From assembly GCA_937983495.1 (NCBI GenBank), contig CALKAA010000091.1, forward strand, positions 1 through 5,442: a DNA stretch of 5,442 nucleotides. Reading direction: 5' to 3'. Shown one piece after another: positions 1 through 5,442 of this stretch; position 1 is the first letter of the stretch; the number at the start of each line of letters is the position of its first letter. Under the pieces are notes generated by a model. The model was not told the origin of the DNA. It ran no database searches and saw nothing but the letters and a program-made list of their open reading frames with translations. Source of the DNA: an uncultured Gemmobacter sp. GTDB taxonomy: Bacteria; Pseudomonadota; Alphaproteobacteria; Rhodobacterales; Rhodobacteraceae. The translations under genes and the position numbers were made by a program.

Positions 1-438
1 AGCGGCGGCAGCCTTGGCCACATCTTCCTTCATGATGCGGCCATCGCGGCCCGAGCCTTGCACCTGCGCGGCGGTCAGACCGGCCTCGGCCATGGCCTTC
101 TTGGCGGCGGGGGCATCCTCGACGTCCTTGGCGGCTGGGGCTGCCACCGGGGCGGGCGCGGCTTCCACGGGCTTGGCCGAAGGTGCCACCACAGCACCCG
201 CACCGGCCTGAATGGTGGCCAGCAGGGCGGCGGCGGCGACGGTTTCGCCCTCTTGCGCGACGATCTCGCCCAGCACACCGGCGGCGGGCGAGGGCACATC
301 CAGGCTCACCTTGTCGGTTTCCAGCTCGCACAGGATCTCGTCCACAGCGACGGCATCGCCGGGCTTCTTGAACCAGGTGGCGATGGTCGCCTCGGTGACG
401 CTTTCGCCAAGGGCGGGGACGCGGACTTCAACGGTCAT
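1..438 (-). CDS. sucB: Dihydrolipoyl succinyltransferase, E2 of 2-oxoglutarate dehydrogenase (5' part, runs off the left edge)
   Basis: E2 core of the 2-oxoglutarate dehydrogenase complex, which takes the succinyl group from E1 on a swinging lipoyl arm and passes it to CoA; cytoplasmic. I translated the 146 codons present. Residues 1-77 form a lipoyl domain beginning MTVEVRVPALGESVTEATI, with the lipoylated lysine at K43 in the ETDKV context. Residues 78-105 are an Ala/Pro-rich flexible linker. Residues about 107-143 match a peripheral subunit-binding (E3-binding) domain (AAKKAMAEAGL, then GSGRDGRIMKEDV). The C-terminal acyltransferase domain lies beyond the left edge. The ATG at 438 begins 4 nt after the sucA stop. 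The purine-rich GGAAGGGAAA at 446-455, inside the last sucA codons, serves as ribosome-binding site, so E1 and E2 are probably translated in step. Succinyltransferase is preferred over acetyltransferase because of the sucA neighbour and the single lipoyl domain. Confidence 0.96.
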   Translation of the reverse strand, partial: MTVEVRVPALGESVTEATIATWFKKPGDAVAVDEILCELETDKVSLDVPSPAAGVLGEIVAQEGETVAAAALLATIQAGAGAVVAPSAKPVEAAPAPVAAPAAKDVEDAPAAKKAMAEAGLTAAQVQGSGRDGRIMKEDVAKAAAA

Positions 439-442
439 GGGT

Positions 443-3409
443 TCATTTCCCTTCCACGGTCAGCGCTTCGTTCACGAGCGCTTCTTGTTCAGCTTTGTGT
501 TTCGAGGCGAGGCCGGTGGCCGGCGAGGCCGAGGCGGTGCGGCCCACATAACGCGCCCGTTTCGACGCGCCGCCGACCTGATCCAGCACCCATTCGATAT
601 TGGGTTCCATATGGGTCCAGTAACCCTGGTTCTTGGGCTCTTCCTGGCACCAGATCACTTCTGCCTGCGGGAAGCGGCCCAGTTCGGCGCGCAGCGATTG
701 CGCCGGGAACGGGTAAAGCTGCTCCACACGCAGCAGATAGACATCGTCCAGCCCGCGCGCATCGCGTTCGGCCAGCAGGTCATAGTAAACCTTGCCCGAA
801 CACATCACGACGCGCTTGATCTGCGCATCCGCTTTCAGCGTCAGTTTGGAATTGCCCTTCTGCGCATCGTCCCACAACACGCGGTGGAAGGTCGAGCCGG
901 TAGTGAAATCTTCGGCCTTCGAGATGCACATCGGATGACGCAGCAGCGATTTCGGAGTCATCAGGATCAGCGGCTTGCGGAAGTCGCGGTGAATCTGGCG
1001 CCGCAGGATGTGGAAATAGTTGGCCGGGGTCGAGCAATTCGCCACGATCCAGTTATCCTGCGCCGAATTCTGCAAGAACCGCTCGGGCCGGGCGGAGGAG
1101 TGTTCCGGCCCCTGCCCTTCAAAGCCATGCGGCAGCAGCACCACAAGGCCCGACATCCGCAGCCACTTGCTTTCGCCCGAGTTGATGAACTGGTCGAACA
1201 TGATCTGAGCGCCATTGGCGAAATCGCCGAACTGCGCTTCCCATAGGGTCAGGGCATTGGGTTCGGCCAGCGAATAGCCGTATTCAAAGCCCAGAACCGC
1301 GTATTCCGACAGCATGGAGTCGATCACCTCATACCGCGCCTGACCGGGCCGGATGTGGTTGAGCGGGTAGTAACGCTCCTCGGTCGACTGGTCGATCAGG
1401 CCGGAATGGCGCTGCGAGAAGGTGCCACGGGTGCAATCCTGGCCTGCCAGACGCACGGGGAAGCCCTCGACCTGAAGCGAGCCAAAGGCCAGCGCCTCAG
1501 CGGTTGCCCAGTCGAAACCCTCGCCGGTTTCGAACATCTTTTTCTTGGCGTCGAGCTGGCGCGCGACGGTCTTGTGAATGTCGAAATTCTCCGGCACGCG
1601 GGTCAGGCCCGCGCCGACTTCCGCCAGCGTTTCGGGTTTGATCGAGGTATTGCCGGCGGTGTATTCGACCCCCTCTTTGGTGAGGTTCTTCCAGCGGCCA
1701 TCCAGCCAGTCAGCCTTGTTCGGCTTGAACTCGCGGCCCGCCTCGAACTCCTCATTCAGACGCGCCTGGAAGGCGGCCTTCATATCCTCGATCTCGCCTT
1801 CCGGGATCAGGCCGTCTTTCACCAGACGCTCGGTATAAAGCTGCAAGGTGGTCTTGTGCTTCTTGATCCGGTTATACATGACCGGGTTGGTGAACATCGG
1901 CTCATCGCCTTCGTTGTGACCGAAGCGGCGATAGCAGAAGATGTCCAGCACGACATCCTTGCCGAATTTCTGGCGGTATTCGATGGCCACGCGCGCGGCA
2001 TGCACCACGGCCTCCGGGTCGTCGCCGTTCACATGGAAAATCGGCGCTTCCACCATCAGGGCGATGTCGGTCGGATAGGGCGAGGTGCGCGAGAAATGCG
2101 GTGCCGTAGTAAAGCCGATCTGATTGTTCACCACGATATGCAGACAGCCGCCGGTGCGATGGCCCTTGATGCCCGACAATTGCAGACATTCGGCCACGAC
2201 GCCTTGCCCCGCGAAGGCCGCGTCGCCATGCAAGAGGATCGGCAGCACAGCGCTGCGCTTGTCGATGTCACCGAGTTGATCCTGCTTGGCGCGCACCTTG
2301 CCCAGCACGACCGGGTTCACCGCCTCAAGGTGCGAGGGGTTGGCGGTCAGCGACAGGTGGACGGTGTTGCCGTCAAAGGTGCGGTCCGAGGAGGCACCGA
2401 GGTGATATTTCACATCGCCCGACCCGTCCACATCCTCGGGCTTGAAGCTGCCGCCCTGGAATTCGTTGAAAATGGCGCGATAGGGCTTGCCCATCACATT
2501 GGCCAGCACCGACAGGCGGCCGCGATGCGGCATGCCGATGACGATTTCCTTCACGCCCAGATTGCCGCCGCGCTTGATGATCTGTTCCATCGCCGGGATC
2601 AGGGCCTCGCCCCCATCCAGACCGAAGCGCTTGGTCCCCATGTATTTCACATGCAGGAATTTCTCAAAGCCCTCGGCCTCGACCAGCTTGTTCAGAATGG
2701 CCTTGCGCCCCTCGCGGGTGAAGGCGATTTCCTTGCCATAGCCCTCGATCCGCTCTTTCAGCCAGCTTGCCTGCTCCGGGTCGGAGATATGCATGTATTG
2801 CAGCGCGAAGGTGCCGCAATAGGTGCGCTTCACGATATCCAGGATCTGCCGCATCGAAGCATGGGTCAGGCCCAGCACATTGTCGATGAAGATCGGGCGA
2901 TCCATGTCGGCTTCGGTGAAGCCATAGGATTTCGGGTCCAGTTCGGGATGGGCCGAGTTGTCGCGCATCCCCAGCGGATCAATATCGGCGGCCAGATGGC
3001 CCCGGATCCGGTAGGCGCGGATGATCATGATGGCACGGATGCTGTCCAGCACGGCGCGCTGGATCTGCTCCTGGCTGACGGCAACCCCGGCATCGGCGGC
3101 CTTGGCCGCGATCTTGGCCCCAGCCCCCTTGGCCTCTTTCGGCACCAGCGGCCATTCACCGGTCAGGGCGGCGGTCAGGTCATCCGCGGCGCTTGGCGGC
3201 CAGTCGGCCCGCGACCACGAAGGGCCGGCGGCGGCGCGCTTGGCGTCCAGCTCGCTTTCGCCCAAAGCGGCAAAGAACGCCGCCCACCCCGCATCCACCG
3301 AATTGGGATCGGCGGCATAGCGGGCCTGAAGCTGGTCAATATACTCGGCATTGGCTCCATCCAGATAGGATTGGGCATGAGCCGTGGCATTGGGGGATTG
3401 ATCGGTCAT
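443..3409 (-). CDS. sucA: 2-oxoglutarate dehydrogenase E1 component, thiamine-dependent
   Basis: Decarboxylates 2-oxoglutarate on thiamine diphosphate and transfers the succinyl group to the lipoyl arm of SucB; cytoplasmic TCA-cycle enzyme. The 988-aa protein is complete and longer than E. coli SucA (933 aa), as is usual in alphaproteobacteria. Residues 14-47 (SYLDGANAEYIDQL onward) match the N-terminal E2-docking segment. GMPHRGRLSVLANV is at 292-305. The thiamine/Mg site runs from HGDAAFAGQG (394-403) to NNQIGFTT (428-435). FSQRHSGLIDQ is at 664-674 and the conserved HGFEGQGPEHSSARPERFLQ at 761-780 in the transketolase-like pyrimidine domain. Residues from about 830 are the C-terminal E1 domain. 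I see no frameshift or missing motif. The ATG at 3409 has AAGGAT 8 nt upstream and overlaps the TGA of a Cys-rich small ORF (ATGA), suggesting translational coupling. sucB follows after 4 nt. Confidence 0.98.
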   Translation of the reverse strand: MTDQSPNATAHAQSYLDGANAEYIDQLQARYAADPNSVDAGWAAFFAALGESELDAKRAAAGPSWSRADWPPSAADDLTAALTGEWPLVPKEAKGAGAKIAAKAADAGVAVSQEQIQRAVLDSIRAIMIIRAYRIRGHLAADIDPLGMRDNSAHPELDPKSYGFTEADMDRPIFIDNVLGLTHASMRQILDIVKRTYCGTFALQYMHISDPEQASWLKERIEGYGKEIAFTREGRKAILNKLVEAEGFEKFLHVKYMGTKRFGLDGGEALIPAMEQIIKRGGNLGVKEIVIGMPHRGRLSVLANVMGKPYRAIFNEFQGGSFKPEDVDGSGDVKYHLGASSDRTFDGNTVHLSLTANPSHLEAVNPVVLGKVRAKQDQLGDIDKRSAVLPILLHGDAAFAGQGVVAECLQLSGIKGHRTGGCLHIVVNNQIGFTTAPHFSRTSPYPTDIALMVEAPIFHVNGDDPEAVVHAARVAIEYRQKFGKDVVLDIFCYRRFGHNEGDEPMFTNPVMYNRIKKHKTTLQLYTERLVKDGLIPEGEIEDMKAAFQARLNEEFEAGREFKPNKADWLDGRWKNLTKEGVEYTAGNTSIKPETLAEVGAGLTRVPENFDIHKTVARQLDAKKKMFETGEGFDWATAEALAFGSLQVEGFPVRLAGQDCTRGTFSQRHSGLIDQSTEERYYPLNHIRPGQARYEVIDSMLSEYAVLGFEYGYSLAEPNALTLWEAQFGDFANGAQIMFDQFINSGESKWLRMSGLVVLLPHGFEGQGPEHSSARPERFLQNSAQDNWIVANCSTPANYFHILRRQIHRDFRKPLILMTPKSLLRHPMCISKAEDFTTGSTFHRVLWDDAQKGNSKLTLKADAQIKRVVMCSGKVYYDLLAERDARGLDDVYLLRVEQLYPFPAQSLRAELGRFPQAEVIWCQEEPKNQGYWTHMEPNIEWVLDQVGGASKRARYVGRTASASPATGLASKHKAEQEALVNEALTVEGK

Positions 3410-3534
3410 CGGCGATTATCCTTGAGGATGGTCAGGGCCGGGAAAACGGAAACAGGGTTCAAAGCTGGAGCTATGATGCGACAAAGCCTGCCACAAGGGC
3501 AGGTATACCGGTTCAATGGTCTTTCTCGCGCCAT
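3406..3534 (-). CDS. Cysteine-rich 42-aa upstream ORF (candidate leader peptide) coupled to sucA
   Basis: Found by reading the sucD-sucA gap codon by codon. The ORF has ATG at 3534 and TGA at 3408-3406, and encodes 42 residues starting MARERPLNRYTCPCGRLC. Three cysteines fall within seven residues (C12, C14, C18). The C-terminal half is hydrophobic and then basic, ending KDNRR. Three observations support translation: AGGAGG lies 8 nt before the ATG, the frame is open across most of the gap, and the TGA overlaps the sucA ATG as ATGA, the classic coupling arrangement. I recognise no protein family. Inference: a regulatory leader peptide whose translation, sensed through the Cys codons or the nascent Cys motif, controls sucA. 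It could instead be a small functional metal- or redox-binding protein, or a chance ORF, since 42 open codons alone are weak evidence. The start signal and stop overlap are what raise confidence. Confidence 0.65.
   Translation of the reverse strand: MARERPLNRYTCPCGRLCRIIAPALNPVSVFPALTILKDNRR
3418..3429 (-). promoter_or_regulatory. sucA ribosome-binding site within a small inverted repeat
   Basis: The minus strand reads ATCCTCAAGGAT. AAGGAT (3418-3423) is the sucA Shine-Dalgarno, 8 nt before the ATG, and the preceding ATCC can pair with GGAT around a TCAA loop. The 4-bp stem is weak alone. It lies inside the last codons of the small ORF, so ribosomes finishing that ORF would open it, which fits translational coupling. 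Confidence 0.45.
3487..3503 (-). promoter_or_regulatory. Hairpin lying on the Cys codons of the small ORF
   Basis: The minus strand reads CCTGCC-CTTGT-GGCAGG: a perfect 6-bp stem with a 5-nt loop. It spans codons 11-16, including the TGC and TGT of the CPC motif. A ribosome paused on these codons would keep the hairpin open. Its position could be chance, because the stem is short. Confidence 0.4.
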
Positions 3535-3541
3535 GGCACAG

Positions 3542-3552
3542 CCCTCCTCCCC
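3542..3552 (-). promoter_or_regulatory. Very strong Shine-Dalgarno for the Cys-rich small ORF
   Basis: The minus strand reads GGGGAGGAGGG, containing AGGAGG (3543-3548) with 8 nt before the ATG at 3534. It is the best match to the 16S rRNA anti-Shine-Dalgarno in the window and better than that of sucA itself (AAGGAT). It fixes the start of the small ORF and implies strong ribosome entry here. Confidence 0.7.
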
Positions 3553-3562
3553 GAAAGCTGCG

Positions 3563-3582
3563 CCCCCGGTTTGCACCGGGGG
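3563..3582 (-). promoter_or_regulatory. GC-rich hairpin with GNRA tetraloop between sucD and the sucA leader
   Basis: The minus-strand RNA reads CCCCCGGU-GCAA-ACCGGGGG: a perfect 8-bp stem closed by a GCAA (GNRA) tetraloop, 14 nt after the sucD stop. No U-tract follows (the next bases are CGCAGCUUUCGGGG), so it is not a canonical intrinsic terminator. A likely role is protection of the upstream sucCD message from 3' exonucleases after processing, or a structural part of the sucA leader. It ends 10 nt before the strong Shine-Dalgarno, and its CCCCG arm could alternatively pair with the CGGGG next to that site. Confidence 0.6.
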
Positions 3583-3596
3583 ACGTTGATATCTGG

Positions 3597-4481
3597 TTAC
3601 TTGCCAAGAGCCTTCATCACGGCCTCACCCAGATGGGCCGGGCTGTCGGCCACGATGATGCCAGCGGATTTCATCGCTTCGATCTTCGATTCCGCATCGC
3701 CCTTGCCACCGGCCACGATGGCACCGGCATGGCCCATGCGGCGGCCTTTCGGCGCGGTGCGGCCTGCGATGAAACCAGCAGTCGGCTTCCAGCGGCCGCG
3801 CTTTTTCTCATCGGCCAGGAATTGTGCGGCTTCTTCCTCAGCCGAACCACCGATTTCACCGATCATGATGATCGAGGTGGTTTCCGGGTCTGCGAGGAAC
3901 ATTTCCAGCACGTCGATATGTTCGGTGCCTTTGATCGGGTCGCCGCCGATGCCCACGGCCGAGGATTGGCCGAGGCCCAGATCGGAGGTCTGCTTCACCG
4001 CCTCATAGGTCAGCGTGCCCGAGCGCGACACCACACCGACGCTGCCGCGCTGGTGGATATGGCCCGGCATGATGCCGATCTTGCAGGCACCGGGGGTGAT
4101 GACGCCGGGACAGTTCGGCCCGATCAGGCGCGATTTGGAGCCCTCCAGCGCGCGCTTCACCTTCATCATGTCCAGCACCGGGATGCCTTCGGTGATGCAG
4201 ACGATCAGCTCCATCTCGGCGTCGATCGCCTCGAGGATCGAGTCAGCCGCGAAGGGCGGCGGCACATAGATCGCAGTCGCATTGGCGCCGGTCACATGGC
4301 GCGCCTCATGCACCGAGTTGAACACCGGCAGGTTCAGGTGCGTGGTGCCGCCCTTGCCGGGGGTCACGCCACCCACCATCTTGGTGCCATAGGCAATTGC
4401 CTGTTCCGAGTGGAAAGTGCCCTGCGAGCCGGTGAAGCCTTGGCAGATGACTTTGGTATTTTCGTTAACGAGTACGGCCAT
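3597..4481 (-). CDS. sucD: Succinyl-CoA synthetase (ADP/GDP-forming) alpha subunit
   Basis: Carries the CoA site and the phosphorylated histidine of succinyl-CoA synthetase, which with SucC converts succinyl-CoA to succinate with ATP or GTP formation in the TCA cycle. The protein is complete at 294 aa, close to E. coli SucD (289 aa). The N-terminal Rossmann-like CoA-binding domain has GFTGSQGTFH at 15-24 and PGKGGTTHL at 41-49. GPNCPGVITPG is at 121-131 and SRSGTLTYE at 152-160. The active-site signature GHAGAIVAGGKGDAESK is at 250-266, so H251 is the predicted phosphohistidine. The ATG at 4481 has AAGGAG 10 nt upstream, overlapping the TAA of the preceding small gene. A 187-nt leader separates it from sucA. 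Confidence 0.98.
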   Translation of the reverse strand: MAVLVNENTKVICQGFTGSQGTFHSEQAIAYGTKMVGGVTPGKGGTTHLNLPVFNSVHEARHVTGANATAIYVPPPFAADSILEAIDAEMELIVCITEGIPVLDMMKVKRALEGSKSRLIGPNCPGVITPGACKIGIMPGHIHQRGSVGVVSRSGTLTYEAVKQTSDLGLGQSSAVGIGGDPIKGTEHIDVLEMFLADPETTSIIMIGEIGGSAEEEAAQFLADEKKRGRWKPTAGFIAGRTAPKGRRMGHAGAIVAGGKGDAESKIEAMKSAGIIVADSPAHLGEAVMKALGK

Positions 4482-4491
4482 AGATGCATGA

Positions 4492-4498
4492 CTCCTTA
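4492..4498 (-). promoter_or_regulatory. sucD Shine-Dalgarno fused to the stop codon of the upstream gene
   Basis: The minus strand reads TAAGGAG: the TAA stop of the preceding ORF (4496-4498) shares its two A bases with the AAGGAG sucD ribosome-binding site (4492-4497). This supports the chosen sucD start and tight coupling between the two genes. Confidence 0.75.
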
Positions 4499-5056
4499 GT
4501 ACTGTTTAGGGGCGGCGATAGCCAGAGTTACTCCTTCGTAACCCATCCCGCCGATATCGTTTGATGTGATGAACGCGCCTTCGAGAATGTCCGGTGTCAA
4601 CCAAACACGGGTCCTTTGTCCCGCAATAGTTTCATCCGAAATCACTCGCCCTAGTTCCACAAGGCGCCCCAACTCTTGCACAACCATATCTGCGCTTAAA
4701 AACGGATTAGAAACCGCGCAGATTTGATTGGTTACCCCATTTAGCTGTGCTTCTGATATGCCCAGCATATAAGGCGAGCCCTCGCCCTCTACTACGAACC
4801 AGCTGTGATAGAGTGCGTCGCCTGCTTGCGGAGCAAGCATTGTTCGAAATGGCTCCGGAGTGTCGGCGTATTTGAGCGCAACCGCTGCGGCGCCTACCTT
4901 GTCCAATCGCCCTGCGTTGTGGACACAATGCCCAACAAAGGCGACAACTAACTCGCTTGGATTTACTGCGCGAAACATTTCAGCAACTGTTCGCTGATCG
5001 GCGTGCGCCGAGAACCCTACGAGAAAGCATCCAAGATACGCAGCCGAGCGCATCAT
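4496..5056 (-). CDS. Uncharacterised secreted protein between sucC and sucD
   Basis: A 186-aa protein I do not recognise. The N-terminus MMRSAAYLGCFLVGFSAHADQ is a typical short Sec signal peptide: one Arg, a hydrophobic core, and an AHA|DQ cleavage site after residue 19. The mature protein is therefore predicted periplasmic. It has two cysteines, C44 (FVGHCVHN) and C113 (NQICAV), which could form a disulfide. Other visible features are W86 in YHSWFVVEGEG and a C-terminus with no membrane segment. The gene starts 7 nt after the sucC stop, with the AAAGGG at the end of sucC as ribosome-binding site, and its TAA overlaps the sucD Shine-Dalgarno, so it is part of the operon. GC is about 53% by hand count, versus roughly 60-63% in neighbouring genes, which hints at later acquisition or relaxed selection. 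A periplasmic product has no obvious role in a cytoplasmic TCA step. An ATG two codons in gives nothing better at the start. Confidence 0.8.
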   Translation of the reverse strand: MMRSAAYLGCFLVGFSAHADQRTVAEMFRAVNPSELVVAFVGHCVHNAGRLDKVGAAAVALKYADTPEPFRTMLAPQAGDALYHSWFVVEGEGSPYMLGISEAQLNGVTNQICAVSNPFLSADMVVQELGRLVELGRVISDETIAGQRTRVWLTPDILEGAFITSNDIGGMGYEGVTLAIAAPKQY

Positions 5057-5063
5057 ACTAATA

Positions 5064-5395
5064 CTACCCTTTCACCGCTTTCACGATTTTCTGTGCCGCA
5101 TCGGCAAGGTTGTCGCCGGCGATCACGTTCAGGCCGGAATTGCGGATGATCTCTTTGCCCAGCTCCACATTGGTGCCTTCCAGACGGACAACCAGCGGAA
5201 CCTTCAGGCCCACTTCCTTCACCGCCGCCAGCACGCCTTCCGCGATCACGTCGCAGCGCATGATGCCGCCGAAGATGTTCACGAGGATGCCTTTGACGTT
5301 GGGGTCAGAGGTGATGATCTTGAAGGCCTCGGTCACTTTCTCTTTGGTGGCGCCACCGCCCACATCGAGGAAGTTGGCGGGTTCAGCGCCATAGA
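5064..5395 (-). CDS. sucC: Succinyl-CoA synthetase beta subunit (3' part only, 5' lost at the contig end)
   Basis: SucC binds the nucleotide in its ATP-grasp part and completes the SucCD ligase. Only the last 109 residues are genomic, starting YGAEPANFLDVGGGATKEKV and ending KAVKG before a TAG at 5064-5066; the family is normally about 390-400 aa. Visible family segments are EPANFLDVGGGA, the VNIFGGIMRCDVIAEG phosphate-loop region of the C-terminal ligase domain, and VPLVVRLEGTNVELG. The apparent GTG start at 5429 and the residues MTGVQTCALPI are translated sequencing adapter, not protein. The real gene continues beyond the right edge. The first genomic bases (5394-5395) belong to a codon whose third base is now adapter. 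The codon reads TTC (Phe); the native residue is probably Leu (CTC), as in related LYGAEPANF or KLHGGEPANF segments, which is inference. Confidence 0.95.
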
Positions 5396-5442
5396 AGATC
5401 GGAAGAGCACACGTCTGAACTCCAGTCACTGACCAATCTCGT
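5396..5442. other. Illumina TruSeq adapter with index remnant (non-biological)
   Basis: From 5396 the plus strand reads AGATCGGAAGAGC and continues as the full 34-nt TruSeq read-1 3' adapter to 5429. It is followed by the six-base index TGACCA (5430-5435), which matches TruSeq LT index 4, and then by ATCTCGT (5436-5442), the start of the flow-cell tail. All 47 bases match with no mismatch I can see. This is library read-through left at a contig end. Genomic sequence stops at about 5395. Confidence 0.99.

Noticed and set aside
1..60. Adapter or vector sequence at the left edge as well
   Set aside because: The minus strand reads in frame as the end of the sucB E3-binding domain and the following Ala-rich linker, with no adapter match.
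58..1246. Two overlapping plus-strand frames (58-819 and 212-1246) opposite sucB and sucA
   Set aside because: Their Gly-, His- and Arg-rich translations are shadows of the sucB lipoyl region and the sucA 3' end.
3563..3582. Intrinsic transcription terminator after sucD
   Set aside because: The hairpin is strong but no run of U follows on either strand, and sucA lies just downstream in the same direction.
1355..3589. 744-aa open frame on the plus strand opposite sucA
   Set aside because: It is antisense to a fully motif-supported sucA. Its His/Gly/Arg/Leu-rich composition is what the complementary strand of a high-GC gene gives, and I see no domain.
3416..3607. 63-aa minus-strand frame spanning the sucD-sucA gap in another reading frame
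   Set aside because: It starts inside the sucD end without a good ribosome-binding site and competes with the 3406-3534 ORF, which has AGGAGG and the ATGA overlap.
3516..4499. 327-aa open frame on the plus strand opposite sucD
   Set aside because: It is a mirror of the high-GC sucD coding sequence, rich in His, Arg and Ala, without recognisable motifs or a convincing ribosome-binding site.
5018..5056. Lipoprotein signal in the small secreted protein (LGC at residues 8-10)
   Set aside because: The Cys is only ten residues from the start, the -3 position is Tyr, and the hydrophobic core continues after it. A Sec cleavage at AHA|DQ fits better.

Overview
The window looks like a fragment of an alphaproteobacterial chromosome, most likely Rhodobacteraceae (Rhodobacter/Paracoccus-like). 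The GC content is high, the E1 subunit of 2-oxoglutarate dehydrogenase is of the long alphaproteobacterial type, and the order is sucC - small secreted ORF - sucD - sucA - sucB. I infer the genus from the protein sequences and have not confirmed it by a search. All real genes lie on the minus strand, so the operon is transcribed from right to left.

Layout in transcription order: (1) 5442-5396 is not genomic. It is the Illumina TruSeq read-1 adapter with a 6-base index and the start of the flow-cell tail, left on the end of a contig. (2) 5395-5064 is the 3' part of sucC (succinyl-CoA synthetase beta). (3) 5056-4496 encodes an unrecognised 186-aa protein with a signal peptide and clearly lower GC than its neighbours. 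(4) 4481-3597 is complete sucD (succinyl-CoA synthetase alpha). (5) 3596-3410 is a 187-nt gap holding a strong GC-rich hairpin, a near-perfect Shine-Dalgarno sequence and a 42-codon cysteine-rich small ORF whose TGA overlaps the sucA ATG (ATGA). (6) 3409-443 is complete sucA (2-oxoglutarate dehydrogenase E1). (7) 438-1 is the 5' part of sucB/odhB (E2), with the lipoyl domain and the E3-binding domain; the catalytic domain is beyond the window.

Together the genes encode two consecutive TCA-cycle steps: 2-oxoglutarate to succinyl-CoA (SucA, SucB and an E3 not seen here), then succinyl-CoA to succinate with nucleotide triphosphate formation (SucCD). Gaps between genes are 4 to 14 nt, with ribosome-binding sites overlapping the preceding stop codons, except for the sucD-sucA gap. 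That gap looks like a regulatory leader able to set E1 output separately from SucCD. The two points most worth following are the Cys-rich upstream ORF coupled to sucA and the adapter remnant, which creates a false sucC N-terminus. The long ORFs on the plus strand are GC-driven shadows of sucA and sucD.
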